Positions 16,703 to 24,375 of a DNA stretch of 64,000 bases are shown in pieces (position 1 is the first letter of the stretch; the number at the start of each line of letters is the position of its first letter). Under the pieces are notes generated by a model. That model did no database searches, was not told the DNA's origin, and was given only the letters and a program-made list of their open reading frames with translations. The position numbers were made by a program, and so were the translations under genes. Source of the DNA: Nocardia acididurans (GTDB lineage: Bacteria > Actinomycetota > Actinomycetes > Mycobacteriales > Mycobacteriaceae); assembly GCF_016741815.1 (NCBI RefSeq), contig NZ_JAERRJ010000007.1:124001-188000 (forward strand), read 5' to 3'.

Positions 16703-17614
16703 ATGAGGTCCATCTGGAAGGGCTCCATCGCGTTCGGACTCGTGAACGTCCCCGTGAAGGTGTACACCGCCACGGAGGATCACGACATCAAGTTCCACCA
16801 GGTGCATGCCGCCGACGGTGGGCGGATCCGCTATGAGCGGGTGTGCACCGTGGACGGGCAGCCCGTGCAGTATTCCGATATCGACAAGGCCTACGAATCT
16901 CCCGAGGGTGACCGGGTGATTCTCACCGACGAGGATTTCTCGAAGCTGCCCGCCGCGGAGAAGCACGAGATTCCGGTGCTGCAATTCGTGCCGATCGATC
17001 AGATCGATCCGATTCTGTACGACAAGAGCTATTACCTGGAACCGGATTCGAATACCCCGAAGGCGTATGTGCTGCTCGCCAAGACCCTCGAGGAAGTCGA
17101 CCGGGTGGCGCTGGTGCATTTCACGCTGCGGCAGAAGACCAGGCTGGGCGCCCTGCGGGTGCGGGACGGCGTGCTGGTGCTGCAGACCATGCTGTGGCCG
17201 GACGAGGTGCGCGCGGTGGCCTTCGACAAACTCGACGGCGTCGCCGAACCCAAGGCCCAGGAACTGAAGATGGCCGAGACGCTGGTGGAGACGCTCTCGG
17301 ATGATTTCGACCCGAGCCTGTATGTCGACGAATATCAGATCGAATTGAAGCGGCTCATCGACGAGGCCATCGCCAGCGGCAGCAGCAAGGTGAAGCGTGC
17401 GCCGGAAACCGCCGCGCCCGAAATGGATGCCGAGGTCGTGGACCTGGTGGCCGCGCTGCAGCGCAGTCTGGAAGCCTCCGGCCGCAAACCGGCCGCCAAG
17501 GCCGCCGCCAAGAAGACCGCGGAAAAGCCCGCCAAGGCCGCGGCGAAGAAGACCACCGCCAAGAAGACCGCGAAGAAGGCTCCGGCGAAACAGGCCACCC
17601 GAAAGGGCGCGTAG
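16703..17614 (+). CDS. ku: Non-homologous end-joining protein Ku
   Basis: A 303-residue bacterial Ku that binds DNA ends as a homodimer and recruits LigD for end joining. The core Ku beta-barrel (residues about 1-250) begins MRSIWKGSIAFGLVNVPVKVY. The last about 45 residues are a Lys/Ala-rich tail (repeats of AAKKT) like those of mycobacterial and streptomycete Ku, which aid DNA binding and bridging. No ligD is next to it in this window, unlike in many genomes. Start and length fit the family. Confidence 0.97.
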   Translation: MRSIWKGSIAFGLVNVPVKVYTATEDHDIKFHQVHAADGGRIRYERVCTVDGQPVQYSDIDKAYESPEGDRVILTDEDFSKLPAAEKHEIPVLQFVPIDQIDPILYDKSYYLEPDSNTPKAYVLLAKTLEEVDRVALVHFTLRQKTRLGALRVRDGVLVLQTMLWPDEVRAVAFDKLDGVAEPKAQELKMAETLVETLSDDFDPSLYVDEYQIELKRLIDEAIASGSSKVKRAPETAAPEMDAEVVDLVAALQRSLEASGRKPAAKAAAKKTAEKPAKAAAKKTTAKKTAKKAPAKQATRKGA

Positions 17615-17689
17615 CGGGCCGCGTGGCTGCCGCCACAGCGGCGGTCATGGATTCGACAAGCCGGGGCATCCGCCTGGCAAACTAGCCGC

Positions 17690-18250
17690 ATGGAATCCGA
17701 CATAGCCATCGTCCCGATGGGCCTCGGCCATCTGCGTCAGGTCATCGACCTCGGTTACCAGGTGTTCGACACCTCCGCCAAGCCCTACACCTCATGGTCG
17801 CTGACCTCGGTGGCCGAGCACCTGGACAGTGCGGGCCGTTCCTGCTGGGTGGCGGTGGATTCGGATCGGGTGGTCGGATTCGTGCTCGCCTCGATGGAAT
17901 TCGAGCTGCGCGACGACTGGGCGTATCTGGAGTGGATCGCGGTCGATCCGGATATGCAGGGGCGCGGTATCGCCGGTCGGCTCATGACCTCCTGCTGCGA
18001 CACGCTGTTCAAGCACGGCGCGCGGCGCATCGTCACCGATGTGGAGAACCACAACACGGCCTCGGCGTCGATGATGCGCAAGAACGGTTTCACCGAGGGC
18101 ACCACGGTCACGCTGTTCGTGCGGCCGAATCCGCAGGAACCGGCCGAGGGGTCCGACGAGCAGATCACGCTCGGGCCGGGCACCAAGCGGGATCTGATCC
18201 GGCGTGGACGCATCACCGGCGACGGACGGCACGGGCGGCCGAAGCAGTAG
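17690..18250 (+). CDS. GNAT-family N-acetyltransferase
   Basis: A 186-residue GNAT acetyltransferase. Motif A, VDPDMQGRGIAGRLM (near residues 85-99), is the acetyl-CoA pyrophosphate-binding loop, and ENHNTASASMMRKNGF resembles motif B of RimI-like enzymes. The C-terminal about 35 residues are a polar extension (from PNPQEPAEGS). The substrate is unknown. The nearest downstream gene begins 55 bp later, after a hairpin. Confidence 0.88.
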   Translation: MESDIAIVPMGLGHLRQVIDLGYQVFDTSAKPYTSWSLTSVAEHLDSAGRSCWVAVDSDRVVGFVLASMEFELRDDWAYLEWIAVDPDMQGRGIAGRLMTSCCDTLFKHGARRIVTDVENHNTASASMMRKNGFTEGTTVTLFVRPNPQEPAEGSDEQITLGPGTKRDLIRRGRITGDGRHGRPKQ

Positions 18251-18260
18251 CCGCGCCGAT

Positions 18261-18291
18261 CCGCGGGGCCGGAACCTGTCGGACCCCGCGG
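18261..18291. terminator. Hairpin between GNAT and next gene
   Basis: CCGCGGGG and CCCCGCGG are exact inverted copies separated by 15 bases in the 55-bp gap. There is no T-run, so it may be a weak terminator or a chance GC palindrome. Confidence 0.3.
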
Positions 18292-18305
18292 CTACGGTGG
18301 GGCGC

Positions 18306-18791
18306 ATGACTGTCGTCGATGAGACCATGATCGCCATCACCGAGGCGGTAACCCTTGGGCGGCAAGGGAATACCGATGCCGCACGGGAGGCGCTCACCGC
18401 ACTGTGGGATTCGATCGGCGCGGCAGGCGATCCGTTCCACCGCTGCACGCTGGCGCACTACCTGGCCGATGTGCAGGAGCACGCGGCCGACGCGCTCACC
18501 TGGGATCTGCGCGCACTGGACGCCGCCGACGCGCTCACCGACGACCGTGCCCAGCAGCACGACGCGTCGCTGAGCGTGCGCGGCTTCTATCCGTCGCTGC
18601 ATCTGAACCTGGCGGACTGCTACCGGCGGCTGGGCGCGTTCGACACCGCCCACCGGCACCTGGCGCAGGCGCGGGACGGCCTCGGCACGCTCGCCGACCG
18701 CCCCGAATACGACCAGGGCGTGCGCGCCGGCATCGCGAATGTCGCTGCGGCGCTGGAGAACCGGTCCACCGATCGACTACCCACCAACTGA
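18306..18791 (+). CDS. TPR-like helical hypothetical protein
   Basis: A 161-residue, all-helical protein. It contains segments resembling tetratricopeptide pairs (TLGRQGNTDAAREALTALWD, LHLNLADCYRRLGAFDTAHRHL). It has no signal or membrane segment, so it is probably cytosolic and protein-binding. The family seems to be an actinobacterial conserved hypothetical. It follows the GNAT gene on the same strand, but a hairpin separates them. Confidence 0.75.
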   Translation: MTVVDETMIAITEAVTLGRQGNTDAAREALTALWDSIGAAGDPFHRCTLAHYLADVQEHAADALTWDLRALDAADALTDDRAQQHDASLSVRGFYPSLHLNLADCYRRLGAFDTAHRHLAQARDGLGTLADRPEYDQGVRAGIANVAAALENRSTDRLPTN

Positions 18792-18865
18792 ACCGAGGAC
18801 GGGCGCACCGGTCTGCCACGGCACGCGGCGGTGGTGGTGGTCCGTGCCCGGGATCGTCCGCGTGC

Positions 18866-19486
18866 TCAGTCCTCGAGCGCGCGGGCCTGCCCCTCCCGGA
18901 AGAATTCCAGCAGCCCCGCCACGGTGCCGACCTCGCTGCGCGGGCGCATGGCTCCGAAGGGCGCGTTCCAGAATTCGCCCCGGCGTCTGGTCCACGGTCC
19001 GACGTAGGCGTAGGGGTGCGGATTCTCCCAATCCCCCGGGGAGACACCGAAATTCACCTCGCCCACCGACACCGACAGATCGAAGTGCTCCGGCCACAGC
19101 ACCGGCTGCTCCGCGGCGAAGCGGCGTAATGCGGTGTCCCCCACCGCGAACCAGTCGTGCATGCGGGCGGCGGCGTCCTCGTCGACGGTGAATGGCTCGT
19201 CGGGGTCCATATGCGTGCCCTCGTTGTAGAGCCCGCCGGGCGGTCCGTCGGCTTCGAATCCCGCGGTCTGGGCGAGGTCGCGATAGGTGCCGTGGAGTTT
19301 GGTGCGCCCCTGCGGCCACACCAGATCGGTCCCGGTCACCGTGACCGGCCATTTCACGCCGGTGAAGCCACCCAGCACGATGCGCATGCGAATGCTGCCG
19401 AAGCGCCGATACTGCGGGCCCGCGATCAGCAGCTCCGCTGCCGCGTGCAACGCGAACCGGGTGTCCTCGTACTTGATGTCGTCCAC
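18866..19486 (-). CDS. Conserved hypothetical protein
   Basis: A 206-residue soluble protein, read from a GTG (V-DDIKYEDTRFALHAAAELL). It is rich in Trp, Gly and Asp and includes EQPVLWPEHFDLSVSVGEVNFGVSPGD and PYAYVGPWTRRRGEFWNAPFGA, which look like a beta-sandwich with conserved acidic and aromatic positions. I believe this is a widespread actinobacterial family without assigned function. It is preceded by the intrinsic terminator of the next gene, so it has its own promoter. Confidence 0.8.
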   Translation of the reverse strand: MDDIKYEDTRFALHAAAELLIAGPQYRRFGSIRMRIVLGGFTGVKWPVTVTGTDLVWPQGRTKLHGTYRDLAQTAGFEADGPPGGLYNEGTHMDPDEPFTVDEDAAARMHDWFAVGDTALRRFAAEQPVLWPEHFDLSVSVGEVNFGVSPGDWENPHPYAYVGPWTRRRGEFWNAPFGAMRPRSEVGTVAGLLEFFREGQARALED

Positions 19487-19554
19487 TCCGAAATCATGGC
19501 CGTATCAGCACGGGTAGTGCGGCGAATTCGGTTTGCCCGCAAATGTTGTCCGGC

Positions 19555-19598
19555 AAAAACATATGCGCCACGCCGGACGTATCCGGCGTGGCGCATAT
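19555..19598 (-). terminator. Intrinsic terminator of the DUF4189 gene
   Basis: A perfect 17-bp stem (arms 19561-19577 and 19582-19598, loop of 4) is followed on the minus strand by a run of five T residues. It lies 17 bp downstream of the DUF4189 stop codon. Confidence 0.9.
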
Positions 19599-19614
19599 AT
19601 GGCCTTCGTACAGC

Positions 19615-20052
19615 TCAGCGTGCGTTGGACGTGCAGGCCGTCATGACCACCCGGGCCCCGGCGCCCTGCGAGGAGCCGAGGTCCAGCTTGCCGCCACCGT
19701 TCTTGATGTTGTCGAGGGCGGCCTGTTCGGCCTCCACCCTCGTACCCGCCCAGCCCGCACCGAAGCGCCCGTCGGATGACTGGGACACCGCGCCACAGGC
19801 ATTGGCGAAATTCACGATGGCGTAACAGTCGCCGCCACCGCACCCGTCGACAGCCGCGGAATCCGCGCCGCCGCTGTTCGTGTAATCCACCGCGTAGGCG
19901 ACATGGAAGGTACTTCGCGACACCGCGATCGCACCGTACAGATCGCCACCGGCGGCCACGAACCCGTCGTCCGCTGCCGCAGGTCCCGCACCCACTATTG
20001 CCGCCAGAGACGACACTGCAAAACCGACACCGGCCTTGTGCAGCAACGACAT
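19615..20052 (-). CDS. Secreted DUF4189-domain protein
   Basis: A 145-residue protein with a clear signal peptide (SLLHKAGVGFAVSSLAAIVG, cleavage after AAA near residue 27). It is followed by a DUF4189 domain: YGAIAVS, CGGGDCYAIVNFANACGAV with paired Cys, and a GWAGTRVEAEQAAL helix. DUF4189 proteins are common secreted proteins of Nocardia and Mycobacterium, and their function is unknown. The start with GGGAG six bases upstream was preferred over a longer version. Confidence 0.9.
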   Translation of the reverse strand: MSLLHKAGVGFAVSSLAAIVGAGPAAADDGFVAAGGDLYGAIAVSRSTFHVAYAVDYTNSGGADSAAVDGCGGGDCYAIVNFANACGAVSQSSDGRFGAGWAGTRVEAEQAALDNIKNGGGKLDLGSSQGAGARVVMTACTSNAR

Positions 20053-20214
20053 TCGATTCTCCCAGTGAAGAAGCCCAGTAATCGGTCGAATCATGGCCGA
20101 GTGGAACCGATCTGTCCAGTCCGTCGGACCGGCCGTCAGCGGTGCCGTTCGAGCCACTTCTCGGTATCGCCCGACCCGACCGTCCCGGCGCCGCCTCGGC
20201 GGCGGGCCTACAGG

Positions 20215-20874
20215 TCAGACGCGGCGCATGACGGAGACTACCTTACCCAGGATCACCGCTTCGTCGCCGTCGATGACCTGATACGCGGGGTTGCGTGGTT
20301 CGAGGTATACGTGCCCGTTGCTGCGGCGGTAGACCTTGACGGTGGCCTCGCCGTCGATCATGGCCGCGACGATCTCGCCGGTGTGGGCTTCCTGCTCCTT
20401 GCGCACCACCACGATGTCGCCGTCGCAGATGGCGGCGTCGATCATGGAGTCGCCGCGCACGCGCAGGCCGAAGACGGTTCCCCGACCGACCAGTTCGCGA
20501 GGGAGCGAGAGCACGTCGTCGGCATGCTCCTCGGCCAGGATCGGCGTGCCGGCCGCGATATCGCCGACCACCGGCACCGTCACCTGCTCCTCGGACTGCC
20601 GCGCCTGCGGTTCGGCGGACTGCAGGAACATCCGTACATCGATCGGCCGCGACATGGTCTCGCTGCGACGCAGAAACCCGCGCTCCTCCAACGCGTTCAG
20701 ATGCTTCGACACCGACGACGAGGACTTCAGCCCCACCTCGTCCCCGATCTGCCGGGTATTGGGCGGATATCCGTGCCGCACCACATGATCCCGGATCACG
20801 CCGAGAATGTGCTGCTGGCGCTCGGGTAGCGTCGAGGTGTCGAGATGCTCATAGTCGTAGTCGTAACCGGTCAC
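20215..20874 (-). CDS. LexA-family repressor, paralogue of canonical LexA
   Basis: A 219-residue protein with an N-terminal winged HTH (about 16-75) and an S24 autoprotease domain. The self-cleavage site Ala108-Gly109 (DIAAGTPI), nucleophile Ser143 (RGDSMI) and general-base Lys180 (EATVKVY) are all present, so RecA-stimulated cleavage is expected. The recognition helix reads GLKSSSSVSKHLNALE, unlike the actinobacterial LexA GLTSTSSVAHQLRTLE. A different operator is therefore likely, and this is probably not the main SOS repressor. It starts at GTG. No canonical SOS box is visible upstream. Confidence 0.85.
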   Translation of the reverse strand: MTGYDYDYEHLDTSTLPERQQHILGVIRDHVVRHGYPPNTRQIGDEVGLKSSSSVSKHLNALEERGFLRRSETMSRPIDVRMFLQSAEPQARQSEEQVTVPVVGDIAAGTPILAEEHADDVLSLPRELVGRGTVFGLRVRGDSMIDAAICDGDIVVVRKEQEAHTGEIVAAMIDGEATVKVYRRSNGHVYLEPRNPAYQVIDGDEAVILGKVVSVMRRV

Positions 20875-21013
20875 CGGGGCATCCTAAGCGGGCCGGTCAC
20901 TCTCCCCCGGTTCTCGGCGCTCCGCACGACGCGTGTTGCGGCAGAACAAGCGAGATTCCTTTCGCGGGAACCGAATTACGCTGGATGCGGAGAAGCTACC
21001 CGAGGAGCAAGTG

Positions 21014-21325
21014 ATGAGTGCTGACGTCACCGCCACCGTCGATGGGCAGAACCGATCCGAACCGGTCACCCGGCAGCAATTGGACGCATGGATCGCGACC
21101 ATGGAGGAGTTCGTGATCGTCGGACGCGGCGAGAATCCGGACTCTTTCATCCAGGCGCTCGCCTTAGGCGACGAGGAGTACCGGCTCGAGTATCGTTCGG
21201 ACGCGGTGAAACACATGATGGCCACCTATGTCAGTGGCGCGACACTCCTTTCCCTTCTCCTATGGGACTGGGTGCACGACGACTGGCAGCGCCTCGACGC
21301 GCTCGACTGGGAACGCGCGTTCTGA
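21014..21325 (+). CDS. Small hypothetical protein
   Basis: A 103-residue acidic protein (MSADVTATVDGQN...) preceded by GAGGAG. It seems soluble and helical, with RQQLDAWIATMEEFVIV and a C-terminal LLLWDWVHDDWQRLDALDW rich in Trp and Asp. No motif is recognised. It is divergent from the LexA paralogue across 139 bp and convergent with sufT, from which a strong hairpin separates it. Confidence 0.7.
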   Translation: MSADVTATVDGQNRSEPVTRQQLDAWIATMEEFVIVGRGENPDSFIQALALGDEEYRLEYRSDAVKHMMATYVSGATLLSLLLWDWVHDDWQRLDALDWERAF

Positions 21326-21360
21326 CTCGGGGCCGGCCGCGGCCAAAGTTTCTGCCTCAA

Positions 21361-21403
21361 CGCGATGCGGGCCGATCCCCCAGGGGGATCGGCCCGCATC
21401 GCG
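21361..21403. terminator. Bidirectional hairpin terminator
   Basis: Two exact 20-bp arms (21361-21380 and 21384-21403) with a 3-base loop lie between the convergent ends of the small hypothetical gene and the suf operon. There is no T-run, but the stem is very stable. Confidence 0.75.
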
Positions 21404-21416
21404 CGTGCTGGTGCGA

Positions 21417-21782
21417 TCAGACGGTGAAGCCGAGGGCGCGCAGTTGCTCGCGGCCGTCTTCAGTGATCTTGTCGGGGCCCCACGGGGGCATCCAGACCCA
21501 GTTGATCTGGAGGTCCTCGACCAGGCCGCTGCGGACCAGGGCGTTGCGGGCCTGGTCTTCGATGACGTCGGTGAGGGGGCAGGCCGGGGAGGTGAGGGTC
21601 ATGTCGATCTTGGCGATCTGGTCCTCGACCTTGAGGCCGTAGACCAGGCCGAGGTCGACGACGTTGATGCCGAGTTCGGGGTCGACCACATCGCGCATGG
21701 CTTCCTCGAGATCCTCGAGGTGCTGGATCTCCTCCGCGGTCAGCTCGACGGCCTCGGTCGGCTGTTCGGTGGTGTCACTCAT
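21417..21782 (-). CDS. sufT: SufT, DUF59/MIP18-type Fe-S assembly factor
   Basis: A 121-residue DUF59 protein that assists maturation of Fe-S proteins. The family core is visible as DVVDPELGINVVDLGLVYGL and the reactive-Cys motif LTSPACPLTD. The C-terminal WVWMPPWGPDKITEDGREQLRALGF matches SufT and PaaD relatives. It overlaps the end of sufU by 8 bp and is the last gene of the suf operon, as in mycobacteria. Confidence 0.95.
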   Translation of the reverse strand: MSDTTEQPTEAVELTAEEIQHLEDLEEAMRDVVDPELGINVVDLGLVYGLKVEDQIAKIDMTLTSPACPLTDVIEDQARNALVRSGLVEDLQINWVWMPPWGPDKITEDGREQLRALGFTV

Positions 21783-22278
21783 CGGATTTCGTCTCCCCGT
21801 TCACGGCTTCGGTAGAAAGCGCGGGCTGCTTGCTCTCCTGTGCGGAGGTTATCCGCACGACGGCGTCCTTGAACGCCATCCAGCCCAGCAGCGCGCATTT
21901 CACGCGGGCCGGGTACTTGGCGACGCCGGCGAAGGCGATGCCGTCGCCGATGACGTCCTCATCGCCCTCGACGGTGCCGCGGCTGGTAACCATCTCGTCG
22001 AAGGCTTCGACGACCTTCATGGCCTGCTGCAGCGGCAGGCCGATGACCTGGTCGGTGAGCACCGAGGTGGACGCCTGGCTGATCGAGCAGCCCTGGCCGT
22101 CGTAGGACACGTCGACCACGTCACCGTTGTCGTCCAGGTGGACGCGCAGGGTCACCTCGTCACCACAGGTGGGGTTGACGTGGTGCACCTCCGCACCGAA
22201 CGGCTCACGCAGGCCGCGATGGTGCGGGTGCTTGTAGTGGTCCAGGATGACTTCCTGGTACATCTGCTCCATGCGCAT
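21775..22278 (-). CDS. sufU: SufU, zinc-dependent sulfurtransferase
   Basis: A 167-residue SufU that takes persulfide sulfur from SufS and passes it to SufB. The zinc and active-site ligands are Cys38 (NPTCGD), Asp40, Cys64 (GQGCSIS) and a Cys in VKCALLGW, and the SufU-specific insertion before the last Cys is present. The start could be two codons downstream (MEQMYQEV). It lies 3 bp after sufS. Confidence 0.96.
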   Translation of the reverse strand: MRMEQMYQEVILDHYKHPHHRGLREPFGAEVHHVNPTCGDEVTLRVHLDDNGDVVDVSYDGQGCSISQASTSVLTDQVIGLPLQQAMKVVEAFDEMVTSRGTVEGDEDVIGDGIAFAGVAKYPARVKCALLGWMAFKDAVVRITSAQESKQPALSTEAVNGETKSDE

Positions 22279-22281
22279 GGT

Positions 22282-23535
22282 TTATGCAACTCCGAAGAAG
22301 CTCTGGGCCTTCCGCACGGCGGCGATCAGCGCGTCCACCTCGTCGAGGGTGTTGTAGACGGCGAAGGAGGCACGGGCGGTCGCGGCCACACCGAACTTGC
22401 GGTGCAGCGGCCAGGCGCAGTGGTGACCGACGCGGATGGCGACACCCTCGTCGTCGAGGATCTGGCCGACGTCGTGGGCGTGGATGCCATCCACCACGAA
22501 AGCGACAGCGCCACCACGGTTCACGGTGTCGGCGGGGCCGACGATGCGGACGCCGTCGATCTTGGAAAGACCTTCGAGGGCCGCGGTGACGAGCGAGTGC
22601 TCGTGCGCCGCAACGGCTTCCATGCCGATCTCCTCGAGGTACCGCACGGCGGCACCCAATCCGACGACCTGCGAGGTCATCGGCACACCGGCCTCGAAAC
22701 GCTGCGGCGGGGCGGCGAAGGTCGAGTGGTCCATGAACACCGTCTCGATCATGGAGCCACCGGTGATGAACGGCGGGGTCTCCTCGAGCAGCGCGTAGCG
22801 GCCGTAGAGCACACCGACACCCGACGGGCCGAGCATCTTGTGTCCGGAGAAGGCGGCGAAATCGACGCCCAGCTCGCGGAAGTTCACCGGCATGTGCGGC
22901 ACCGACTGGCAGGCGTCCAGCACCACCAGCGCGCCGACTTCCTTTGCGTGGCGCACCAATTCGGCCACGGGCGCGATCGCACCGGTCACATTGGACTGGT
23001 GGGTGAACGCGACGACCTTGGTGGCGGGCGACAATTCGAGCGAATCGAGGTCGATGCGCCCGTCGTCGGTGATGCCGTACCACTTCAGCGTCGCACCGGT
23101 GCGGCGCGCGAGCTCCTGCCACGGAACGAGATTCGCGTGATGCTCGAGCTCGGTGATGACGATCTCGTCGCCGGGGCCCACGTGGTACGGGAACCGGTCG
23201 TCGGCGAAGGCGTAGGTCACCAGGTTCAGCGATTCGGTCGCGTTCTTGGTGAAGACGATCTCGTCCGCGCGCACGCCCACGAAGCGGGCGATGTCGGCGC
23301 GGGCGCCCTCGTAGGCATCGGTGGCCTCTTCGGCCAGCTGGTGAGCACCACGGTGCACTGCCGCATTGCGCTGGATGAGGAAGTCGCGTTCAGCCTCCAG
23401 CACCTCCATGGGCCGCTGCGCGGTGGCACCAGAGTCCAAGTAGACCAAGGGTTTTCCGTCGCGCACCGTGCGGCTCAAGATCGGGAAGTCGGCCCGGATG
23501 CGGGCAACGTCCAGAGCGGGCACCGTGGTGGTCAT
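22282..23535 (-). CDS. sufS: Cysteine desulfurase SufS
   Basis: A 417-residue PLP-dependent group II cysteine desulfurase. The PLP Lys is in FSGHKMLGPSGVG, and the catalytic Cys loop is RVGHHCAWPLHRKF. It converts cysteine to alanine plus a persulfide for SufU. The ATG with GGAG eight bases upstream was chosen; a TTG two codons earlier is possible. It lies 2 bp from the sufC stop. Confidence 0.97.
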   Translation of the reverse strand: MTTTVPALDVARIRADFPILSRTVRDGKPLVYLDSGATAQRPMEVLEAERDFLIQRNAAVHRGAHQLAEEATDAYEGARADIARFVGVRADEIVFTKNATESLNLVTYAFADDRFPYHVGPGDEIVITELEHHANLVPWQELARRTGATLKWYGITDDGRIDLDSLELSPATKVVAFTHQSNVTGAIAPVAELVRHAKEVGALVVLDACQSVPHMPVNFRELGVDFAAFSGHKMLGPSGVGVLYGRYALLEETPPFITGGSMIETVFMDHSTFAAPPQRFEAGVPMTSQVVGLGAAVRYLEEIGMEAVAAHEHSLVTAALEGLSKIDGVRIVGPADTVNRGGAVAFVVDGIHAHDVGQILDDEGVAIRVGHHCAWPLHRKFGVAATARASFAVYNTLDEVDALIAAVRKAQSFFGVA

Positions 23536-23537
23536 AG

Positions 23538-24338
23538 TCAAGCTCCTACGGAAGCAGAGGTGAAGCGCACGTAGCCATTCGCGTCGAGTTCGTCGGCCAG
23601 CTCGGGGCCGCCCTCGGCCACGATCTTTCCGCCCACGAACACGTGGACGAAGTCGGGCTGGATGTAGCGCAGGATGCGGGTGTAGTGGGTGATCAGCAGT
23701 ACGCCGCCCGCCGTAGGCTTGCCGGAGCCATCGATCCAGCCCCGCTCCTTGTAACGATTCACACCCTCGGAAACAATCCGCAGCGCGTCGACGTCGAGGC
23801 CGGAATCGGTCTCGTCGAGGATGGCGATCTTCGGCTTGAGCAGGCTCAGCTGCAGGATCTCCTGGCGCTTCTTCTCACCGCCGGAGAAGCCCTCGTTGAC
23901 CGAGCGGTCACTGAAGGCCGCGTCGATCTCGAGTTCGGCCATGTTCTCCTTGACTTCCTTGACCCAGGTGCGCAGCTTGGGGGCCTCACCGCGGATGGCG
24001 GTGGCGGCGGTGCGCAGGAAGTTGGAGACCGAGACGCCCGGGACCTCGACGGGGTACTGCATGGCCAGGAACAGACCCGCGCGCGCACGCTCGTCGACGG
24101 ACATCTCGAGGACGTCCTCACCGTCGAGGGTGATGGAGCCCTGGGTGACGGTGTACTTGGGGTGACCGGCGATGGCGTAGGACAGCGTCGACTTGCCGGA
24201 ACCGTTGGGGCCCATGATCGCGTGGGTCTCGCCCGACTTCACGGTCAGGTTCACGCCCTTGAGGATCTTGATGGGCTCGCCGTTTTCATCGGGGTTGGCG
24301 ACCTCGACGTGCAGGTCCTTGATTTCCAGGGTGGTCAT
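23538..24338 (-). CDS. sufC: Fe-S assembly ATPase SufC
   Basis: A 266-residue ABC-type ATPase of the SufBCD scaffold. It has Walker A GPNGSGKST, the SufC-specific Q-loop AMQYPVEVPGVSVSNFL, the signature FSGGEKKR and Walker B AILDETDSGLD. It provides the conformational change for cluster assembly on SufB-SufD. The start MTTLEIKDL is 37 bp after the sufD stop. A much longer in-frame reading upstream is antisense noise. Confidence 0.97.
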   Translation of the reverse strand: MTTLEIKDLHVEVANPDENGEPIKILKGVNLTVKSGETHAIMGPNGSGKSTLSYAIAGHPKYTVTQGSITLDGEDVLEMSVDERARAGLFLAMQYPVEVPGVSVSNFLRTAATAIRGEAPKLRTWVKEVKENMAELEIDAAFSDRSVNEGFSGGEKKRQEILQLSLLKPKIAILDETDSGLDVDALRIVSEGVNRYKERGWIDGSGKPTAGGVLLITHYTRILRYIQPDFVHVFVGGKIVAEGGPELADELDANGYVRFTSASVGA

Positions 24339-24375
24339 CGAATTCGAATTCCTTTGCAGGGAGGGGAAGTTGGTG

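Noticed and set aside
21664..23574. Long plus-strand frame opposite sufU-sufS
   Set aside because: Antisense of conserved suf genes with no recognisable domains.
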